Shown: positions 17,257-26,048 of the stretch, in pieces
How positions within the stretch are numbered: position 1 is the first letter of the stretch
How the letters are laid out: the number at the start of each line of letters is the position of its first letter
Program-made: the position numbers and the translations under genes
Assembly (NCBI RefSeq): GCF_028606985.1
Contig: NZ_CP117416.1
Span: 3,386,001-3,450,000 of the forward strand
Length of the DNA stretch: 64,000 nucleotides
Source of the DNA: Paenibacillus kyungheensis
GTDB lineage: Bacteria > Bacillota > Bacilli > Paenibacillales > Paenibacillaceae
Reading direction: 5' to 3'
Notes under the pieces: generated by a model
What the model saw: only the letters and a program-made list of their open reading frames with translations
What the model was told of the DNA's origin: nothing
Database searches by the model: none

Positions 17257-17718
17257 TTATTCTGCTTCTGTACGTGCTTCTTTTAATTTATCCAGATCTT
17301 GAATCATTTTACCCAGTACACCGTTAACGAATTTACCGGATTCTTCTGTACCAAAATGCTTGGACAATTCGATCGCTTCATTGACAGCGACTTTGGCAGG
17401 TACATCATTATGGAATACCATTTCATAGACGGCTTGACGCAAAATCTGGCTGTCTACACGAGATAGACGGCTGATCTGCCAGCCTTTCAAATACTCTTCC
17501 AATAGGTGATCGATCGCTTCTTTGTTCGTAAATGTACCGTTTACGATATCAAGTACATATGCTTTTAATTTGGCTTCATCACGAATTTCAACTTCAGATT
17601 CGTTTTCTTGTGCTGCTTCTTCCAGCAACATTTCGATCGCTTCTTCTGCTTTTACATCGTTCATTTCCATTTGATACAGACTTTGTACAACGATCTCACG
17701 TGCTAATCTTCTTTTCAT
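17257..17718 (-). CDS. nusB: Transcription antitermination factor NusB
   Basis: 153 residues following GGGAGG. All-helical protein with the characteristic start MKRRLAREIVVQSLYQMEMN and the ending AVNEAIELSKHFGTEESGKFVNGVLGKM. It binds boxA RNA with NusE (S10) in rRNA antitermination. A strong terminator (17866-17942) separates it from the acc-asp23 unit, so nusB begins a new transcription unit with folD-xseA-xseB-ispA. A 98-bp spacer to folD shows no terminator. Confidence 0.97.
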   Translation of the reverse strand: MKRRLAREIVVQSLYQMEMNDVKAEEAIEMLLEEAAQENESEVEIRDEAKLKAYVLDIVNGTFTNKEAIDHLLEEYLKGWQISRLSRVDSQILRQAVYEMVFHNDVPAKVAVNEAIELSKHFGTEESGKFVNGVLGKMIQDLDKLKEARTEAE

Positions 17719-17865
17719 TCTTGGGTTCCTCCCGGTATGGATAAGCAGCTATATCTACATTCAGCCTACTATCCTGTGTACCTTATTATTTTCAATTCAT
17801 TTATTGTACTCACGACAACCTATTCGCATCTATCGATCTTTCAAGTTCATATCTTCTAGCATACC

Positions 17866-17942
17866 AAAAAACCTGTCGTACATCATGCCCGGCTGTATAA
17901 TTTATGATCCAATACGTAGTCCGGGAATGAGGTATGACAGGT
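17866..17942 (-). terminator. Terminator closing the accB-DUF2273 operon
   Basis: On the minus strand AACCTGTCATACCTCAT pairs with ATGATGTACGACAGGTT, with inner CCCGG/CCGGG complementarity, then six T's. It begins at the DUF2273 stop. Confidence 0.85.
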
Positions 17943-18176
17943 TCATTTAAACGGGCGCCAGCGATCCGATATCCACGCATTCACCCGTTCCCAGGGAATG
18001 ACAGAGCCTAATCGCATATCTTTATGCTTGCCGACGCTATAGCCTATGAACACTAACAGTGCAAAGAACAACATATCCCAAAAACCAACTACCACATATA
18101 ATACTCCGAACAAAAGACCTGCGGCTACACCTGTTATCCGTCCTCCGTGAGTTTCCCAGATCGCTTTCCATATCAT
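17943..18176 (-). CDS. DUF2273 membrane protein
   Basis: 77 residues, nearly all membrane: WETHGGRITGVAAGLLFGVLYVVVGFWDMLFFALLVFIGYSVGKHKD holds two closely spaced hydrophobic segments (about 14-31 and 33-47), matching the DUF2273 (YtxH-size, Asp23-linked) pattern. It follows amaP by 15 bp. In Firmicutes this family is found beside amaP and asp23 and is thought to help anchor the Asp23 alkaline-shock complex at the membrane. The ribosome site lies in the 3' end of the gap (AAGGAG). Confidence 0.9.
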   Translation of the reverse strand: MIWKAIWETHGGRITGVAAGLLFGVLYVVVGFWDMLFFALLVFIGYSVGKHKDMRLGSVIPWERVNAWISDRWRPFK

Positions 18177-18191
18177 AAGGAGAACTCCCTT

Positions 18192-18731
18192 CTACTCCAC
18201 TCTGCTTTTGAATGCAGGAGATTGAACGATATTCGCTATAAACACCGATACCGAGGATACCGGAATACCTGTAATTTCTTCGACCTGATCATGAACCGAT
18301 TTTTGCATATTTTCCGTCAGTTCTGGAATAGAACTTTCTCCGTCTACGATCGCTCTAATCATAATTTCAAGACCCGATTCGATCACCCGCACACGCGTTT
18401 TGACATCACGTACACCACGCGAACGTTCGGCTACTTTGAGGCACATATTTTCTACCGTTTCCAGTGAAATCTGAATATCCCCAAATTCTGTACGTTGATG
18501 CACCGAATGATGATGTCCACGCTCTGAACGCACAGATAGATAGAAAAAGCGGATACTTAGCAAAAATAAGATTACAGCTACAATCACAATCGTAATATAC
18601 AGATTTTGTTCGTTACGATCATTCAATTCTACAGGCACTTTGCCACTTAGTAAAAGGATTGCAAGCACAGACAAGATTCCAATGCTCAGACTGTAAATAA
18701 ATAAAAGCAGTCTGTCTATAATTTTAGCCAA
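18192..18731 (-). CDS. amaP: Alkaline shock response membrane anchor AmaP
   Basis: 179 residues from a TTG at 18731, ten bases after AAAGGGG. Two N-terminal transmembrane helices (about 5-28 and 44-68) are followed by a Gls24/Asp23-like cytoplasmic domain (residues 80-175: FGDIQISLETVENMCLKVAERSRGVRDVKTRVRV...). It anchors Asp23 to the membrane in staphylococci. It lies 3' of asp23, separated by a hairpin at 18767-18796. Confidence 0.93.
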   Translation of the reverse strand: MAKIIDRLLLFIYSLSIGILSVLAILLLSGKVPVELNDRNEQNLYITIVIVAVILFLLSIRFFYLSVRSERGHHHSVHQRTEFGDIQISLETVENMCLKVAERSRGVRDVKTRVRVIESGLEIMIRAIVDGESSIPELTENMQKSVHDQVEEITGIPVSSVSVFIANIVQSPAFKSRVE

Positions 18732-18766
18732 GAGTGTGCAGCCCCTTTACATTATAGTAAACATAG

Positions 18767-18796
18767 TAAACCCCTGACTGTTACGTCGGGGGTTTA
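18767..18796 (-). other. Hairpin between asp23 and amaP
   Basis: TAAACCCC and GGGGTTTA form an 8-bp stem around a 14-base loop. There is no T-run on the minus strand, so this is a likely processing or partial-attenuation site that could set asp23 above amaP in expression. Confidence 0.5.
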
Positions 18797-18812
18797 TGAT
18801 TGCTTTTCGTAC

Positions 18813-19226
18813 TTATTTGACCCGCTGTGAAAATTCCACTTCTTCGCTTCTGCTCTTCTCTGTCGTCTCTAAATGCACATCATGAATCTGTACATTTACT
18901 TCAACTACAGTTAGACCAGTCATCGTTTCAATAGAACGTTTGACATTACGCTGAATCTCAGCTGCTACTTCAGGTAGACGATGTCCATAATGAACAATCA
19001 CAGAGACATCTACAGCTGCTTCACGTTGTCCTACTTCTACTTTTACACCACGGGAAAGATTTTTGCGACCGAGCAATTCAGCAATACCACCGGCAAAGCC
19101 GCCACTCATGCCTGCTACACCTTTTACTTCAATTGTCGCTAGACCTGCGATCACTTCAATGACCTCGGGAGCAATCTGAATCTCACCTATATCTGTCCGC
19201 TCAAATTCAGTCGGTAACGTACTCAT
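18813..19226 (-). CDS. Asp23/Gls24 family envelope stress protein
   Basis: 137 residues after AGGAGGTG. The whole protein is an Asp23 domain: DIGEIQIAPEVIEVIAGLATIEVKGVAGMSGGFAGGIAELLGRKNLSRGVKVEVGQREAAVDVSV, then LPEVAAEIQRNVKRSIETMTGLTVVEVNVQIHDV. It is equivalent to YqhY, which in B. subtilis is co-transcribed with accBC and genetically linked to control of acetyl-CoA carboxylase activity. Here the arrangement accB-accC-asp23-amaP-DUF2273 keeps that link and adds membrane anchors. Confidence 0.95.
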   Translation of the reverse strand: MSTLPTEFERTDIGEIQIAPEVIEVIAGLATIEVKGVAGMSGGFAGGIAELLGRKNLSRGVKVEVGQREAAVDVSVIVHYGHRLPEVAAEIQRNVKRSIETMTGLTVVEVNVQIHDVHLETTEKSRSEEVEFSQRVK

Positions 19227-19293
19227 ATTTATCTATACACCTCCTGCTAAGTAAACTAAATATAACATGTGAATGATTCATTGACAAACAAGC

Positions 19294-20637
19294 TTAGACT
19301 TCGTTTTCCTCAAGGAACTTGATGTCAAAATCGCCACGTACAAATGTTTCATGATTCAATAGACGCATGTGGAAAGGAATCGTAGTATAAATACCTTCAA
19401 TCGCAAATTCATCTAAAGCACGTTTCATTTTGGCAATAGCTTGCTCACGAGTTGGAGCCCAGACAATCAACTTCGCGATCATAGAATCATAGTAAGGACT
19501 GATCGTATATCCTGGATATGCGCCACTATCTACACGTACACCCGGACCACCTGGTGGTAAGTAGAAATCAATCTTACCTGGACTTGGCATAAAGTTACGT
19601 TCAGGATCTTCGGCATTGATACGACATTCCATAGACCATCCGTTGATCACTACTTCATCTTGACGGAAAGAAAGTGGATTGCCTTCTGCTACAGAAATCA
19701 TTTCCTGAATCAAATCTATTCCCGTTACCATTTCAGTAACTGGATGTTCGACTTGAATACGAGTATTCATTTCCATAAAGTAAAATTGTCCATCTTCTCC
19801 AAGCAAGAATTCCAGTGTACCTGCACCTGAATAATTAACAGCAACAGCAGCACGTACAGCCGCTGCTCCCATTTCTTCGCGTAATTCAGGAGATAATACA
19901 GGACAAGGTGCTTCTTCAACCAATTTTTGACGACGACGTTGTACCGAGCAATCACGTTCACCTAAATGAACCGCATTACCATGTTTGTCTGCAATAATCT
20001 GCACTTCCACATGCTTCATCGACGTTAAATATTTTTCTAAATAAACGCCACCATTACCAAACGCTTTTTGCGCTTCTTGTTGAGCAGCTGTGATTTGCTT
20101 GATTAGTGATTCTTCGTCTTCTGCAAGGCGAATCCCTTTACCTCCACCACCTGCGGTAGCTTTGATAATGACAGGGTAACCAATCTCACGCGCGATCACG
20201 ATCGCTTCGTCCATATCTTCTACGATTCCGTCAGAACCCGGAATAACCGGTACGCCTGCGGCAATCATCGTACGCTTCGCTTCAGACTTATCACCCATAC
20301 GTGTAATCGCATCTGGTGATGGTCCGATAAACGTAATATTGCAAGATTCACAGATCTCTGCGAAATCTGCATTTTCAGCTAAGAAACCATAACCCGGGTG
20401 AACAGCATCGCATTCAGTCAATGTCGCAACACTCATTAAGTTGGTTAAGTTTAGATAGCTATCTTTGGATAAAGTCGGCCCGATGCAGTATGCTTCATCA
20501 GCCAACCGTACGTGCAATGATTCGCGATCTGCTTCAGAATAGACAGCTACAGTAGCTATGCCTAGTTCGCGACAAGCACGGATAATACGAACCGCAATTT
20601 CTCCACGATTCGCTATCAGTATTTTATGAAATTTCAT
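19294..20637 (-). CDS. accC: Acetyl-CoA carboxylase, biotin carboxylase subunit
   Basis: 447 residues following GGAGGAGG. ATP-grasp enzyme that carboxylates biotin on AccB with bicarbonate and ATP. Motifs: [25 protein letters not shown] (start), [38 protein letters not shown], the glycine-rich lid [64 protein letters not shown] and [18 protein letters not shown]. It follows accB by 43 bp and precedes asp23, as in other Bacillales. Confidence 0.98.
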   Translation of the reverse strand: MKFHKILIANRGEIAVRIIRACRELGIATVAVYSEADRESLHVRLADEAYCIGPTLSKDSYLNLTNLMSVATLTECDAVHPGYGFLAENADFAEICESCNITFIGPSPDAITRMGDKSEAKRTMIAAGVPVIPGSDGIVEDMDEAIVIAREIGYPVIIKATAGGGGKGIRLAEDEESLIKQITAAQQEAQKAFGNGGVYLEKYLTSMKHVEVQIIADKHGNAVHLGERDCSVQRRRQKLVEEAPCPVLSPELREEMGAAAVRAAVAVNYSGAGTLEFLLGEDGQFYFMEMNTRIQVEHPVTEMVTGIDLIQEMISVAEGNPLSFRQDEVVINGWSMECRINAEDPERNFMPSPGKIDFYLPPGGPGVRVDSGAYPGYTISPYYDSMIAKLIVWAPTREQAIAKMKRALDEFAIEGIYTTIPFHMRLLNHETFVRGDFDIKFLEENEV

Positions 20638-20680
20638 TTTACGTTTCCTCCTCCGGGATTTGGCAAAAGCAATGTCTTGC

Positions 20681-21166
20681 TTATTCCGGTTTTACTAAGA
20701 ATAATGGCTGTCCGTATTCAACAAGCTGTCCGTTTTCTGCCAAAATCTCTACAATTGTTCCTTTAGTCTCTGCTTCAAGCTCATTCATCAGCTTCATCGC
20801 TTCGATAATACATACAGTCGATTTATCGTTGACTTGATCACCCGTGCTTACAAAAGGAGCCGCTTCTGGTGAAGAAGAACGATAGAACGTTCCAACCATA
20901 GGCGATACAATGGTATGTAAAGAAGGGTCTACTTCCGGAGTAGTCGGTGCTGCCGCTGGGGTAGCAGATGTTGGTGCTGTTACAGGCGCTTGCACCGCTT
21001 GAGGTGTAGCTACTGGTGCACTTGCCGCTTGCTGTACATATACAGTCTCAGCTTTGCTTGGCTTACGAATCACTAAACGTGATCCTTCATTTTCGATTTC
21101 TACTTCTTGTACAGATGTCTCGTCTACCAATTGAATCAATTCTTTAATTTCATTTAAGTTAAACAT
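20681..21166 (-). CDS. accB: Acetyl-CoA carboxylase biotin carboxyl carrier protein
   Basis: 161 residues after AAAGGAG. The N-terminal segment ([35 protein letters not shown]) is followed by a long Ala/Pro/Thr/Val linker (about 45-80) and the biotinyl domain with [14 protein letters not shown] and [10 protein letters not shown]125 is the biotinylation site. It carries carboxybiotin between AccC and the AccAD transferase. It begins the accB-accC-asp23-amaP-DUF2273 operon. In B. subtilis the upstream neighbour is spoIIIAH; here it is an unrelated VOC gene with its own terminator. Confidence 0.97.
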   Translation of the reverse strand: MFNLNEIKELIQLVDETSVQEVEIENEGSRLVIRKPSKAETVYVQQAASAPVATPQAVQAPVTAPTSATPAAAPTTPEVDPSLHTIVSPMVGTFYRSSSPEAAPFVSTGDQVNDKSTVCIIEAMKLMNELEAETKGTIVEILAENGQLVEYGQPLFLVKPE

Positions 21167-21246
21167 CTATTTTTCACTCCTTTAGCTTCATTGCCCGTTG
21201 TACACGGAAAGTTACACATAACGCTATGTATTATAGCACATTCATT

Positions 21247-21281
21247 AAAAAGGCGTGAACATCTTTGTTCACGCCTTTTTA
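21247..21281 (-). terminator. Terminator upstream of accB
   Basis: AAAAAGGCGTGAAC and GTTCACGCCTTTTTA form a perfect 13-14-bp hairpin with T-runs on both strands. It ends the VOC gene and isolates the acc operon. Confidence 0.9.
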
Positions 21282-21362
21282 ATAAAGAATCCATCTACCA
21301 ATTATCTGGCAAACAACTCCTTATTGATTTTCAATTTTGCGATTGGAAGATTAACCAATGCT

Positions 21363-21725
21363 CTACTCTTCATCTTGCGGAATTATTCGACCGATGCGGA
21401 CAAGCAGACCACTAGGATCACTCACTGCAAATTCGTATACTCCCCAGGGTTTTACGCAAGGTGTTCCTTTTTCGATAATCAAATCACTTACCTGTGCAGC
21501 TATCTCATCTACATTTTCCACATACAAATATAAACCGAAAGGATTGTCTTCGACTGTTTTGGGCCAATCTGGTACATAATTCAAATGCAGATGCCAACCA
21601 CGTCTATCAGACAGAATACGGTAATGACCATAATCATGGAGTACATCAAACCCTAATCGCCTATAGAAAGCTTCACTCTTATCAAGGTCTTGGCTCGCTA
21701 TAATTGGAACGGAATAATGATTCAT
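21363..21725 (-). CDS. VOC family, bleomycin-resistance-like protein
   Basis: 120 residues, the size of bleomycin-binding proteins. VPIIASQDLDKSEAFYRRLGFDVLHDYGHYRIL is the first half-fold, HLHLNYVPDWPK the substrate-facing strand, and GLYLYVENVDEIAAQV...FAVSDPSGLLVRIGR the second half. Bleomycin-resistance proteins act as dimers that sequester drug, and they lack the full metal triad, as here. The same fold covers glyoxalases and dioxygenases, so the drug-binding call is tentative. It occupies part of the space where the spoIIIA operon lies in B. subtilis, between lysC and accB. Confidence 0.8.
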   Translation of the reverse strand: MNHYSVPIIASQDLDKSEAFYRRLGFDVLHDYGHYRILSDRRGWHLHLNYVPDWPKTVEDNPFGLYLYVENVDEIAAQVSDLIIEKGTPCVKPWGVYEFAVSDPSGLLVRIGRIIPQDEE

Positions 21726-21842
21726 ACAGCTTCCTCCCTTATAAACAGCATTGCATCTAGGTTAGCCTTGCATCGTAATAATCTCTTTCAAATTTTATAA
21801 ATGTTATGCTTTATTATGCAGTTGTATCGCAATACAATTCAT

Positions 21843-22361
21843 TTAACGACGATCTTGAGGGCCGCCCACAAATGCTTGTTCTTCGGTATCCAGACCATAT
21901 GCTGTATGAAGTGCAGCCACTACATCTTGCAAGCGACTTGCTTCGATTACGCAGGATACTTTGATCTCAGATGTACTCACCATCTTAATACTAACTCCCT
22001 GTGCAGAGATGGCAGCGAACATTTGCGCAGCTACACCCGGGTGACTGACCATACCTGCACCAACAATTGATACTTTCACTAGATCAATTTCAGAAGTGAC
22101 TTCACTGAAAGGAAGTTCGCTACGCAAGCTTTCCATAACTGCAAGTGCACGTTCACGATCTGCTAGACTTACTGTATAAGAAAAGTCTGCTTTACCATCT
22201 AACACACCGCTCTGTACGATAAGGTCAACGTCTATTTTGGCAGTTGCGAGTTCTCCAAACATTTTCGCAAGTACTCCCGGTAGATCAGCAACGCCACGGA
22301 TTGTAAGACGTGCTACATTTTTGTCATAAGCAATGCCGTTAACGACTGCTCCCTGTTCCAT
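21843..22361 (-). CDS. Aspartate kinase, beta subunit (internal start)
   Basis: An ATG at 22361, codon 246 of the long frame, is preceded by AAGGAGGAGACAACT, a perfect ribosome site inside the coding sequence. The product (172 residues, starting MEQGAVVNGIAY) is just the two ACT regulatory domains. B. subtilis aspartokinase II makes its beta subunit from the equivalent codon, giving an alpha2-beta2 enzyme. The sequence shows the same translational design; beta synthesis in this organism is inferred. Confidence 0.8.
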   Translation of the reverse strand: MEQGAVVNGIAYDKNVARLTIRGVADLPGVLAKMFGELATAKIDVDLIVQSGVLDGKADFSYTVSLADRERALAVMESLRSELPFSEVTSEIDLVKVSIVGAGMVSHPGVAAQMFAAISAQGVSIKMVSTSEIKVSCVIEASRLQDVVAALHTAYGLDTEEQAFVGGPQDRR

Positions 22362-23096
22362 AGTTGTCTCCTCCTTCACAACGGTTCCTTCATTATAGTT
22401 AAAGCTAGAGCGCACAACGAGGCGTACATTGTTATGCTTGGCGTATTCTACAGCACGCGGATGAAGTACCGCTGCCCCTAAATTCGCCAGTTCTAGCATT
22501 TCGTCATAAGATATCTCTTGCAGTTTGCGAGCACATTTCACAATACGTGGATCAGTGGAATAAATACCATCAACATCGGTGTAAATTTCACAAGTATCGG
22601 CATTAATAGCTGCTGCAAGTGCAACTGCTGTTGTATCTGATCCTCCGCGTCCAAATGTTGTAATCTCGCCTTCTGCTGTGATTCCCTGAAATCCCGCTAC
22701 GATCACGATTTTACCTGCTCCGATCGCTTTAAGTACACGTTCAGGCTGAATATTACGTATGCGTGCCTTGCCATGTTCCGCTTCTGTCTCAAAACCTGCT
22801 TGCCAACCGGTGAAAGATACGGCTTCTCTACCTAGATGCTGAATCGCCATCGATAACATCGCCATCGAGATCTGTTCACCTGTCGTCATCAACATATCCA
22901 TTTCACGAGCAGGTGGATTCGGATTGAGCAGACGTGCCTGATCAATCAAATCATCTGTAGTATCTCCCATTGCCGAAACAACGACTACACAGTCGTGTCC
23001 TTCATCTTGCTTCTCAATAATGCGCTTTGCTACACGTTGCATGCGCTCGGTATCCCCGACGGAACTACCGCCGAATTTCATGACATACAAAGCCAA
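21843..23096 (-). CDS. lysC: Aspartate kinase, alpha subunit
   Basis: 417 residues from a TTG at 23096 (MALYVMKFGGSSVG, matching the B. subtilis LysC start), with GGGAG upstream. Kinase domain 1-245 has KFGGSSVGD, VVSAMGDTTDDLI, TTGEQIS, GRGGSDTTAVALAAAI and CEIYTDVDGIYSTDPR. Two ACT domains (about 265-405) include IRGVADLPGVLAKMFGELA and VSIVGAGMVSHPGVAAQMF, the lysine/threonine feedback sites. It phosphorylates aspartate to start lysine, threonine, methionine and diaminopimelate synthesis. An internal ribosome site produces a separate beta subunit. No lysine riboswitch fits in the 177-bp upstream gap. In B. subtilis lysC is located elsewhere; its position between efp and accB is noteworthy. 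Confidence 0.96.
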   Translation of the reverse strand: MALYVMKFGGSSVGDTERMQRVAKRIIEKQDEGHDCVVVVSAMGDTTDDLIDQARLLNPNPPAREMDMLMTTGEQISMAMLSMAIQHLGREAVSFTGWQAGFETEAEHGKARIRNIQPERVLKAIGAGKIVIVAGFQGITAEGEITTFGRGGSDTTAVALAAAINADTCEIYTDVDGIYSTDPRIVKCARKLQEISYDEMLELANLGAAVLHPRAVEYAKHNNVRLVVRSSFNYNEGTVVKEETTMEQGAVVNGIAYDKNVARLTIRGVADLPGVLAKMFGELATAKIDVDLIVQSGVLDGKADFSYTVSLADRERALAVMESLRSELPFSEVTSEIDLVKVSIVGAGMVSHPGVAAQMFAAISAQGVSIKMVSTSEIKVSCVIEASRLQDVVAALHTAYGLDTEEQAFVGGPQDRR

Positions 23097-23273
23097 GACC
23101 TCTTCACTCCCTACTTGATACGGGTATATTATCTCTACAATATTTTACCCGGATTGAACAGCGTATTTAGGCGTTTCATACATAATAATGCATGAACATG
23201 CTTAGTCTTTAACAGTATAATACGAGAACGCGTTAAGTACTACCCGTAAATTAAAAAAGCTACACTAGAATGT

Positions 23274-23789
23274 TTACTCTATGTTAAATCCTTTTCTATT
23301 TAATTTCCATTGATTTCTAACTGATTGTAATAGATCAGTATGTTTTGTAATCTTGATTAGACACATATCTTTATCAGCAGCAGGTTCATAACCAAATTTG
23401 ATAGACGGTATATGATAAAGTTGTATTAATTTTTGAAAATAATTAAGCATATGTAAGCATTTCATCGTGTCTAATACACCTTCGTAACTCAACTCAGTCT
23501 CTACAAAATTAAATTCTACAGTGATGTATTCTGCATCTGAAGAAATGATAAGCAATACCTCTTTTAACTCTGTTCCTAGTTCAAGAACTTCAAACAATAT
23601 TGTTCCGGTACCTGGATTTAATAAAAATGCCGAGAAAGAATATATATCATCAAACTCTATATCTTTAGTAGTCGTCTGATCATAGAAGTGGGAAGATTTT
23701 ATACTTGCTGAGATAATGTCTAGTTCATCTGTTAATAGCTTATCTATATAAGAAATATGTATATCAAACACAACTTCAAGATTATCCAT
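23274..23789 (-). CDS. Hypothetical protein in the spoIIIA position
   Basis: 171 residues after AAGGAGTAT. It is acidic in the first half (LLTDELDIISAS, TTKDIEFDDIYSF), with alternating beta-like strands and a basic C-terminus (QSVRNQWKLNRKGF). No signal peptide, membrane segment or known motif is visible. The coding sequence is clearly more AT-rich than lysC and efp on either side, which hints at acquisition. Its form, a solitary acidic single-domain protein, resembles immunity or bacterial SUKH/Imm-like proteins, but no toxin is adjacent and I do not claim it. It sits between lysC and efp, inside the interval where spoIIIAA-AH would be expected. Confidence 0.65.
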   Translation of the reverse strand: MDNLEVVFDIHISYIDKLLTDELDIISASIKSSHFYDQTTTKDIEFDDIYSFSAFLLNPGTGTILFEVLELGTELKEVLLIISSDAEYITVEFNFVETELSYEGVLDTMKCLHMLNYFQKLIQLYHIPSIKFGYEPAADKDMCLIKITKHTDLLQSVRNQWKLNRKGFNIE

Positions 23790-23816
23790 CTTCTATACTC
23801 CTTATTGTATTTTATT

Positions 23817-23858
23817 CTAAAAAAAGAATGAGCAGGCATTAAAGCCACTCATTCTTTT
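23817..23858 (-). terminator. Intrinsic terminator of efp
   Basis: On the minus strand AAAAGAATGAG pairs with CTCATTCTTTTTTT around a loop of about 15 bases. It lies just beyond the efp stop. Confidence 0.85.
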
Positions 23859-23878
23859 GATGGTACATATAGTAAGTA

Positions 23879-24436
23879 CTACGCGCGAGAAACGTATTTA
23901 CCTTCACGAGTATCGATGATTAGAACGTCACCTTCGTTGATAAACATAGGAACTTGAACCGTATGTCCAGTTTCTAATTTCGCATTTTTAGTTGCGCCTG
24001 TTGCAGTGTTACCTTTGATTCCTGGCTCTGTTTCTGTAACAGCTAACTCTACGCTTGTTGGCAAGTTAATTCCAAGAATTTCACCTTGATAGCTAACGAT
24101 GTTAACTGTCATGTTTTCTTTCAAGAATTTCAATTCCCATTCCAATTGCTTGGAGTTCAATTCGAATTGATCGTAAGTTTCGTTATCCATAAATGCATGC
24201 TCGTCACCACTTGCATACAAGTATTGAACTCCACGGTTTTCGATTTGAGCACGAGCAATCGTTTCACCTGCACGGAAAGTACGTTCTACTACGTTACCGT
24301 TACGCAAGTTTCTCAATTTAGAACGCACGAATGCTGCGCCTTTACCTGGTTTTACGTGTTGGAATTCCAAAACGGAATAAATATTACCTTCTACTTCTAC
24401 GGTCAAACCTGTTTTAAAATCATTTACTGAAATCAA
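23879..24436 (-). CDS. efp: Translation elongation factor P
   Basis: 185 residues from a TTG at 24436, seven bases after GAGGAGG. Three beta-barrel domains: the KOW-like N-domain with the loop [18 protein letters not shown] (K32 at the tip, the residue modified in many bacteria), an OB domain, and the C-terminal OB with [44 protein letters not shown]. It relieves stalling at polyproline. The gene follows the Xaa-Pro aminopeptidase gene as in B. subtilis. Downstream, the usual spoIIIA genes are replaced by an orphan gene, lysC and a VOC gene. Confidence 0.98.
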   Translation of the reverse strand: MISVNDFKTGLTVEVEGNIYSVLEFQHVKPGKGAAFVRSKLRNLRNGNVVERTFRAGETIARAQIENRGVQYLYASGDEHAFMDNETYDQFELNSKQLEWELKFLKENMTVNIVSYQGEILGINLPTSVELAVTETEPGIKGNTATGATKNAKLETGHTVQVPMFINEGDVLIIDTREGKYVSRA

Positions 24437-24598
24437 AATAACGCCTCCTCAGATGTGGTAAAGCTGGTCTCTTGCATAATTCTATGAAGCCTATATATTG
24501 TACTATACCCCATAACAATCGGATACTATATCATCATATACAGGTATTTTATTCGGCAAAAGATAGTCATCATCCTGCATGACAGAACAATCTTTTCG

Positions 24599-25675
24599 TT
24601 ATACCGGTAAAATCGTAAGTTCTTTGGTGGAATGAGTTAATACTCGAATACCATCTTCTGTGATTAATACATCATCTTCAATACGCACGCCGCCAAACCC
24701 TGGAATATAAATGCCCGGTTCTACGGTTACCACCATACCTGGAGATAATACCGTATCGCTCATTTTAGACAAGCGAGGCTCTTCATGCACTTCCATACCG
24801 ATACCATGACCTGTGCTATGTCCAAATGCTTCACCGTAACCATGAGAAGCAATAACATCACGTGCCAGTGCATCTGCATCTCTACCGCTCATACCTGGTT
24901 TTAAGTGTTTAAGCGTATTCAGTTGTGCTTCTAGAACGATATTGTAAATTTCAAGATGCTTTTCAGTGGGTGTACCTACAAATACAGTACGGGTTAGATC
25001 AGATACATAGCCTTGATAAATTGCACCAAAGTCTAAAGTAACAAATTCATTTTCACCGATTACTTTTTCGCTTGCTACGCCATGAGGCAAAGCAGAACGT
25101 TCACCTGAAGCGACAATCGTCTCAAATGAAGTCCCTGTTGCTCCTTGACGGCGCATAAAGGATTCCATTTCAAGTTCGATTTCTTGCTCTGTTACACCTG
25201 GTTTGATGTAGTTCAGGATATGGCTAAATGTGCGATCTGCGATATCAGTCGCTTTTTCGATAATAGCAATTTCTTCAGCGTCTTTGAAATTACGAATCTC
25301 TTCCATGATGCCGGATACAGGAACCAGCTCCACTGGTGCTAAATGTTTGCTGTACATTGCATATCTGCTATAAGGCACCAAATCTTGTTCAAATCCAAGC
25401 TTACTGATATTGCCTTTGGACAACAATTCTTTCATCGTATCGACTACATTTGCCGAATGTTCGACAACTGAAAAAGCTGTGGCTTGTTCTGGCGCTTGAG
25501 TCATATAACGGAAATCAGTCAATAAGTAAGCTTCCTGTGCAGTCACTAACACATAACCCGCAGAACCTGTAAACCCTGTCAAATATCTGCGATTCACACT
25601 ACTTGTAATTAACAATGCCTCTAATTGTTGCTCTTGCATTGCTTGACGTAACTTATTTAAACGTTGTGTACTCAA
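24599..25675 (-). CDS. Xaa-Pro aminopeptidase/dipeptidase (M24)
   Basis: 358 residues from a TTG at 25675, eight bases after AGGGGAG. The N-terminal creatinase-like domain (1-125) begins STQRLNKLRQAMQEQQLEALLITSSVNRRYLTGFTGSAGY. The pita-bread catalytic domain carries the dinuclear metal ligands D in VTLDFGAIY, D in SDLTRTVFV, H in GHSTGHGIGMEVHE, E in VVTVEPGIYI and E in GVRIEDDVLI. It releases N-terminal residues ahead of proline; equivalent to YqhT/PepQ in B. subtilis. It lies immediately upstream of efp, an arrangement conserved across Firmicutes. Confidence 0.95.
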   Translation of the reverse strand: MSTQRLNKLRQAMQEQQLEALLITSSVNRRYLTGFTGSAGYVLVTAQEAYLLTDFRYMTQAPEQATAFSVVEHSANVVDTMKELLSKGNISKLGFEQDLVPYSRYAMYSKHLAPVELVPVSGIMEEIRNFKDAEEIAIIEKATDIADRTFSHILNYIKPGVTEQEIELEMESFMRRQGATGTSFETIVASGERSALPHGVASEKVIGENEFVTLDFGAIYQGYVSDLTRTVFVGTPTEKHLEIYNIVLEAQLNTLKHLKPGMSGRDADALARDVIASHGYGEAFGHSTGHGIGMEVHEEPRLSKMSDTVLSPGMVVTVEPGIYIPGFGGVRIEDDVLITEDGIRVLTHSTKELTILPV

Positions 25676-26048
25676 TTACATCTCTCCCCTTCAGCATTTT
25701 AGAATAAAATACGACTTCTGCTAGTGAAATCAAAAATAATCTTTGCAAAGCAAAATATCTTACCTTCGCTTGGTTCTTTGTATCGTCGTATTGTGATCAT
25801 TTTGGACAAATGTAAACTGAGAAATAGCCAAAAATTATTTTACCATACGAATTGCAATTTTGAGAATAGGCAGTACAATATCTTATCTGTTCTCTTTAGG
25901 CTTTCTCATAGTGTATTCTGGTAAAAATCAGCTAAATCCGCTACAATTAAAGGATAAGCTTATTTCTATCTATGATCAATGAACAGATAAGCTTGATCAG
26001 GCATTTCGTGAGTCACGATAATGTCGAACTACGGAAGGGTGACTATAC
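25676..26048. other. Divergent gap between pepP-like gene and yqhQ
   Basis: A 373-bp AT-rich region. A palindromic ATAAGCTTAT lies near 25955 and a second GATAAGCTTGATC about 30 bp further on, near 25986. Both promoters should lie here, but I could not choose convincing -35/-10 pairs. In B. subtilis the 3-dehydroquinate dehydratase gene (yqhS) lies beside pepP; it is absent here. Confidence 0.4.

Noticed and set aside
23097-23273. Possible lysine riboswitch upstream of lysC
   Set aside because: The gap is only 177 bp and lacks the conserved L-box core; no terminator-antiterminator pair is seen.
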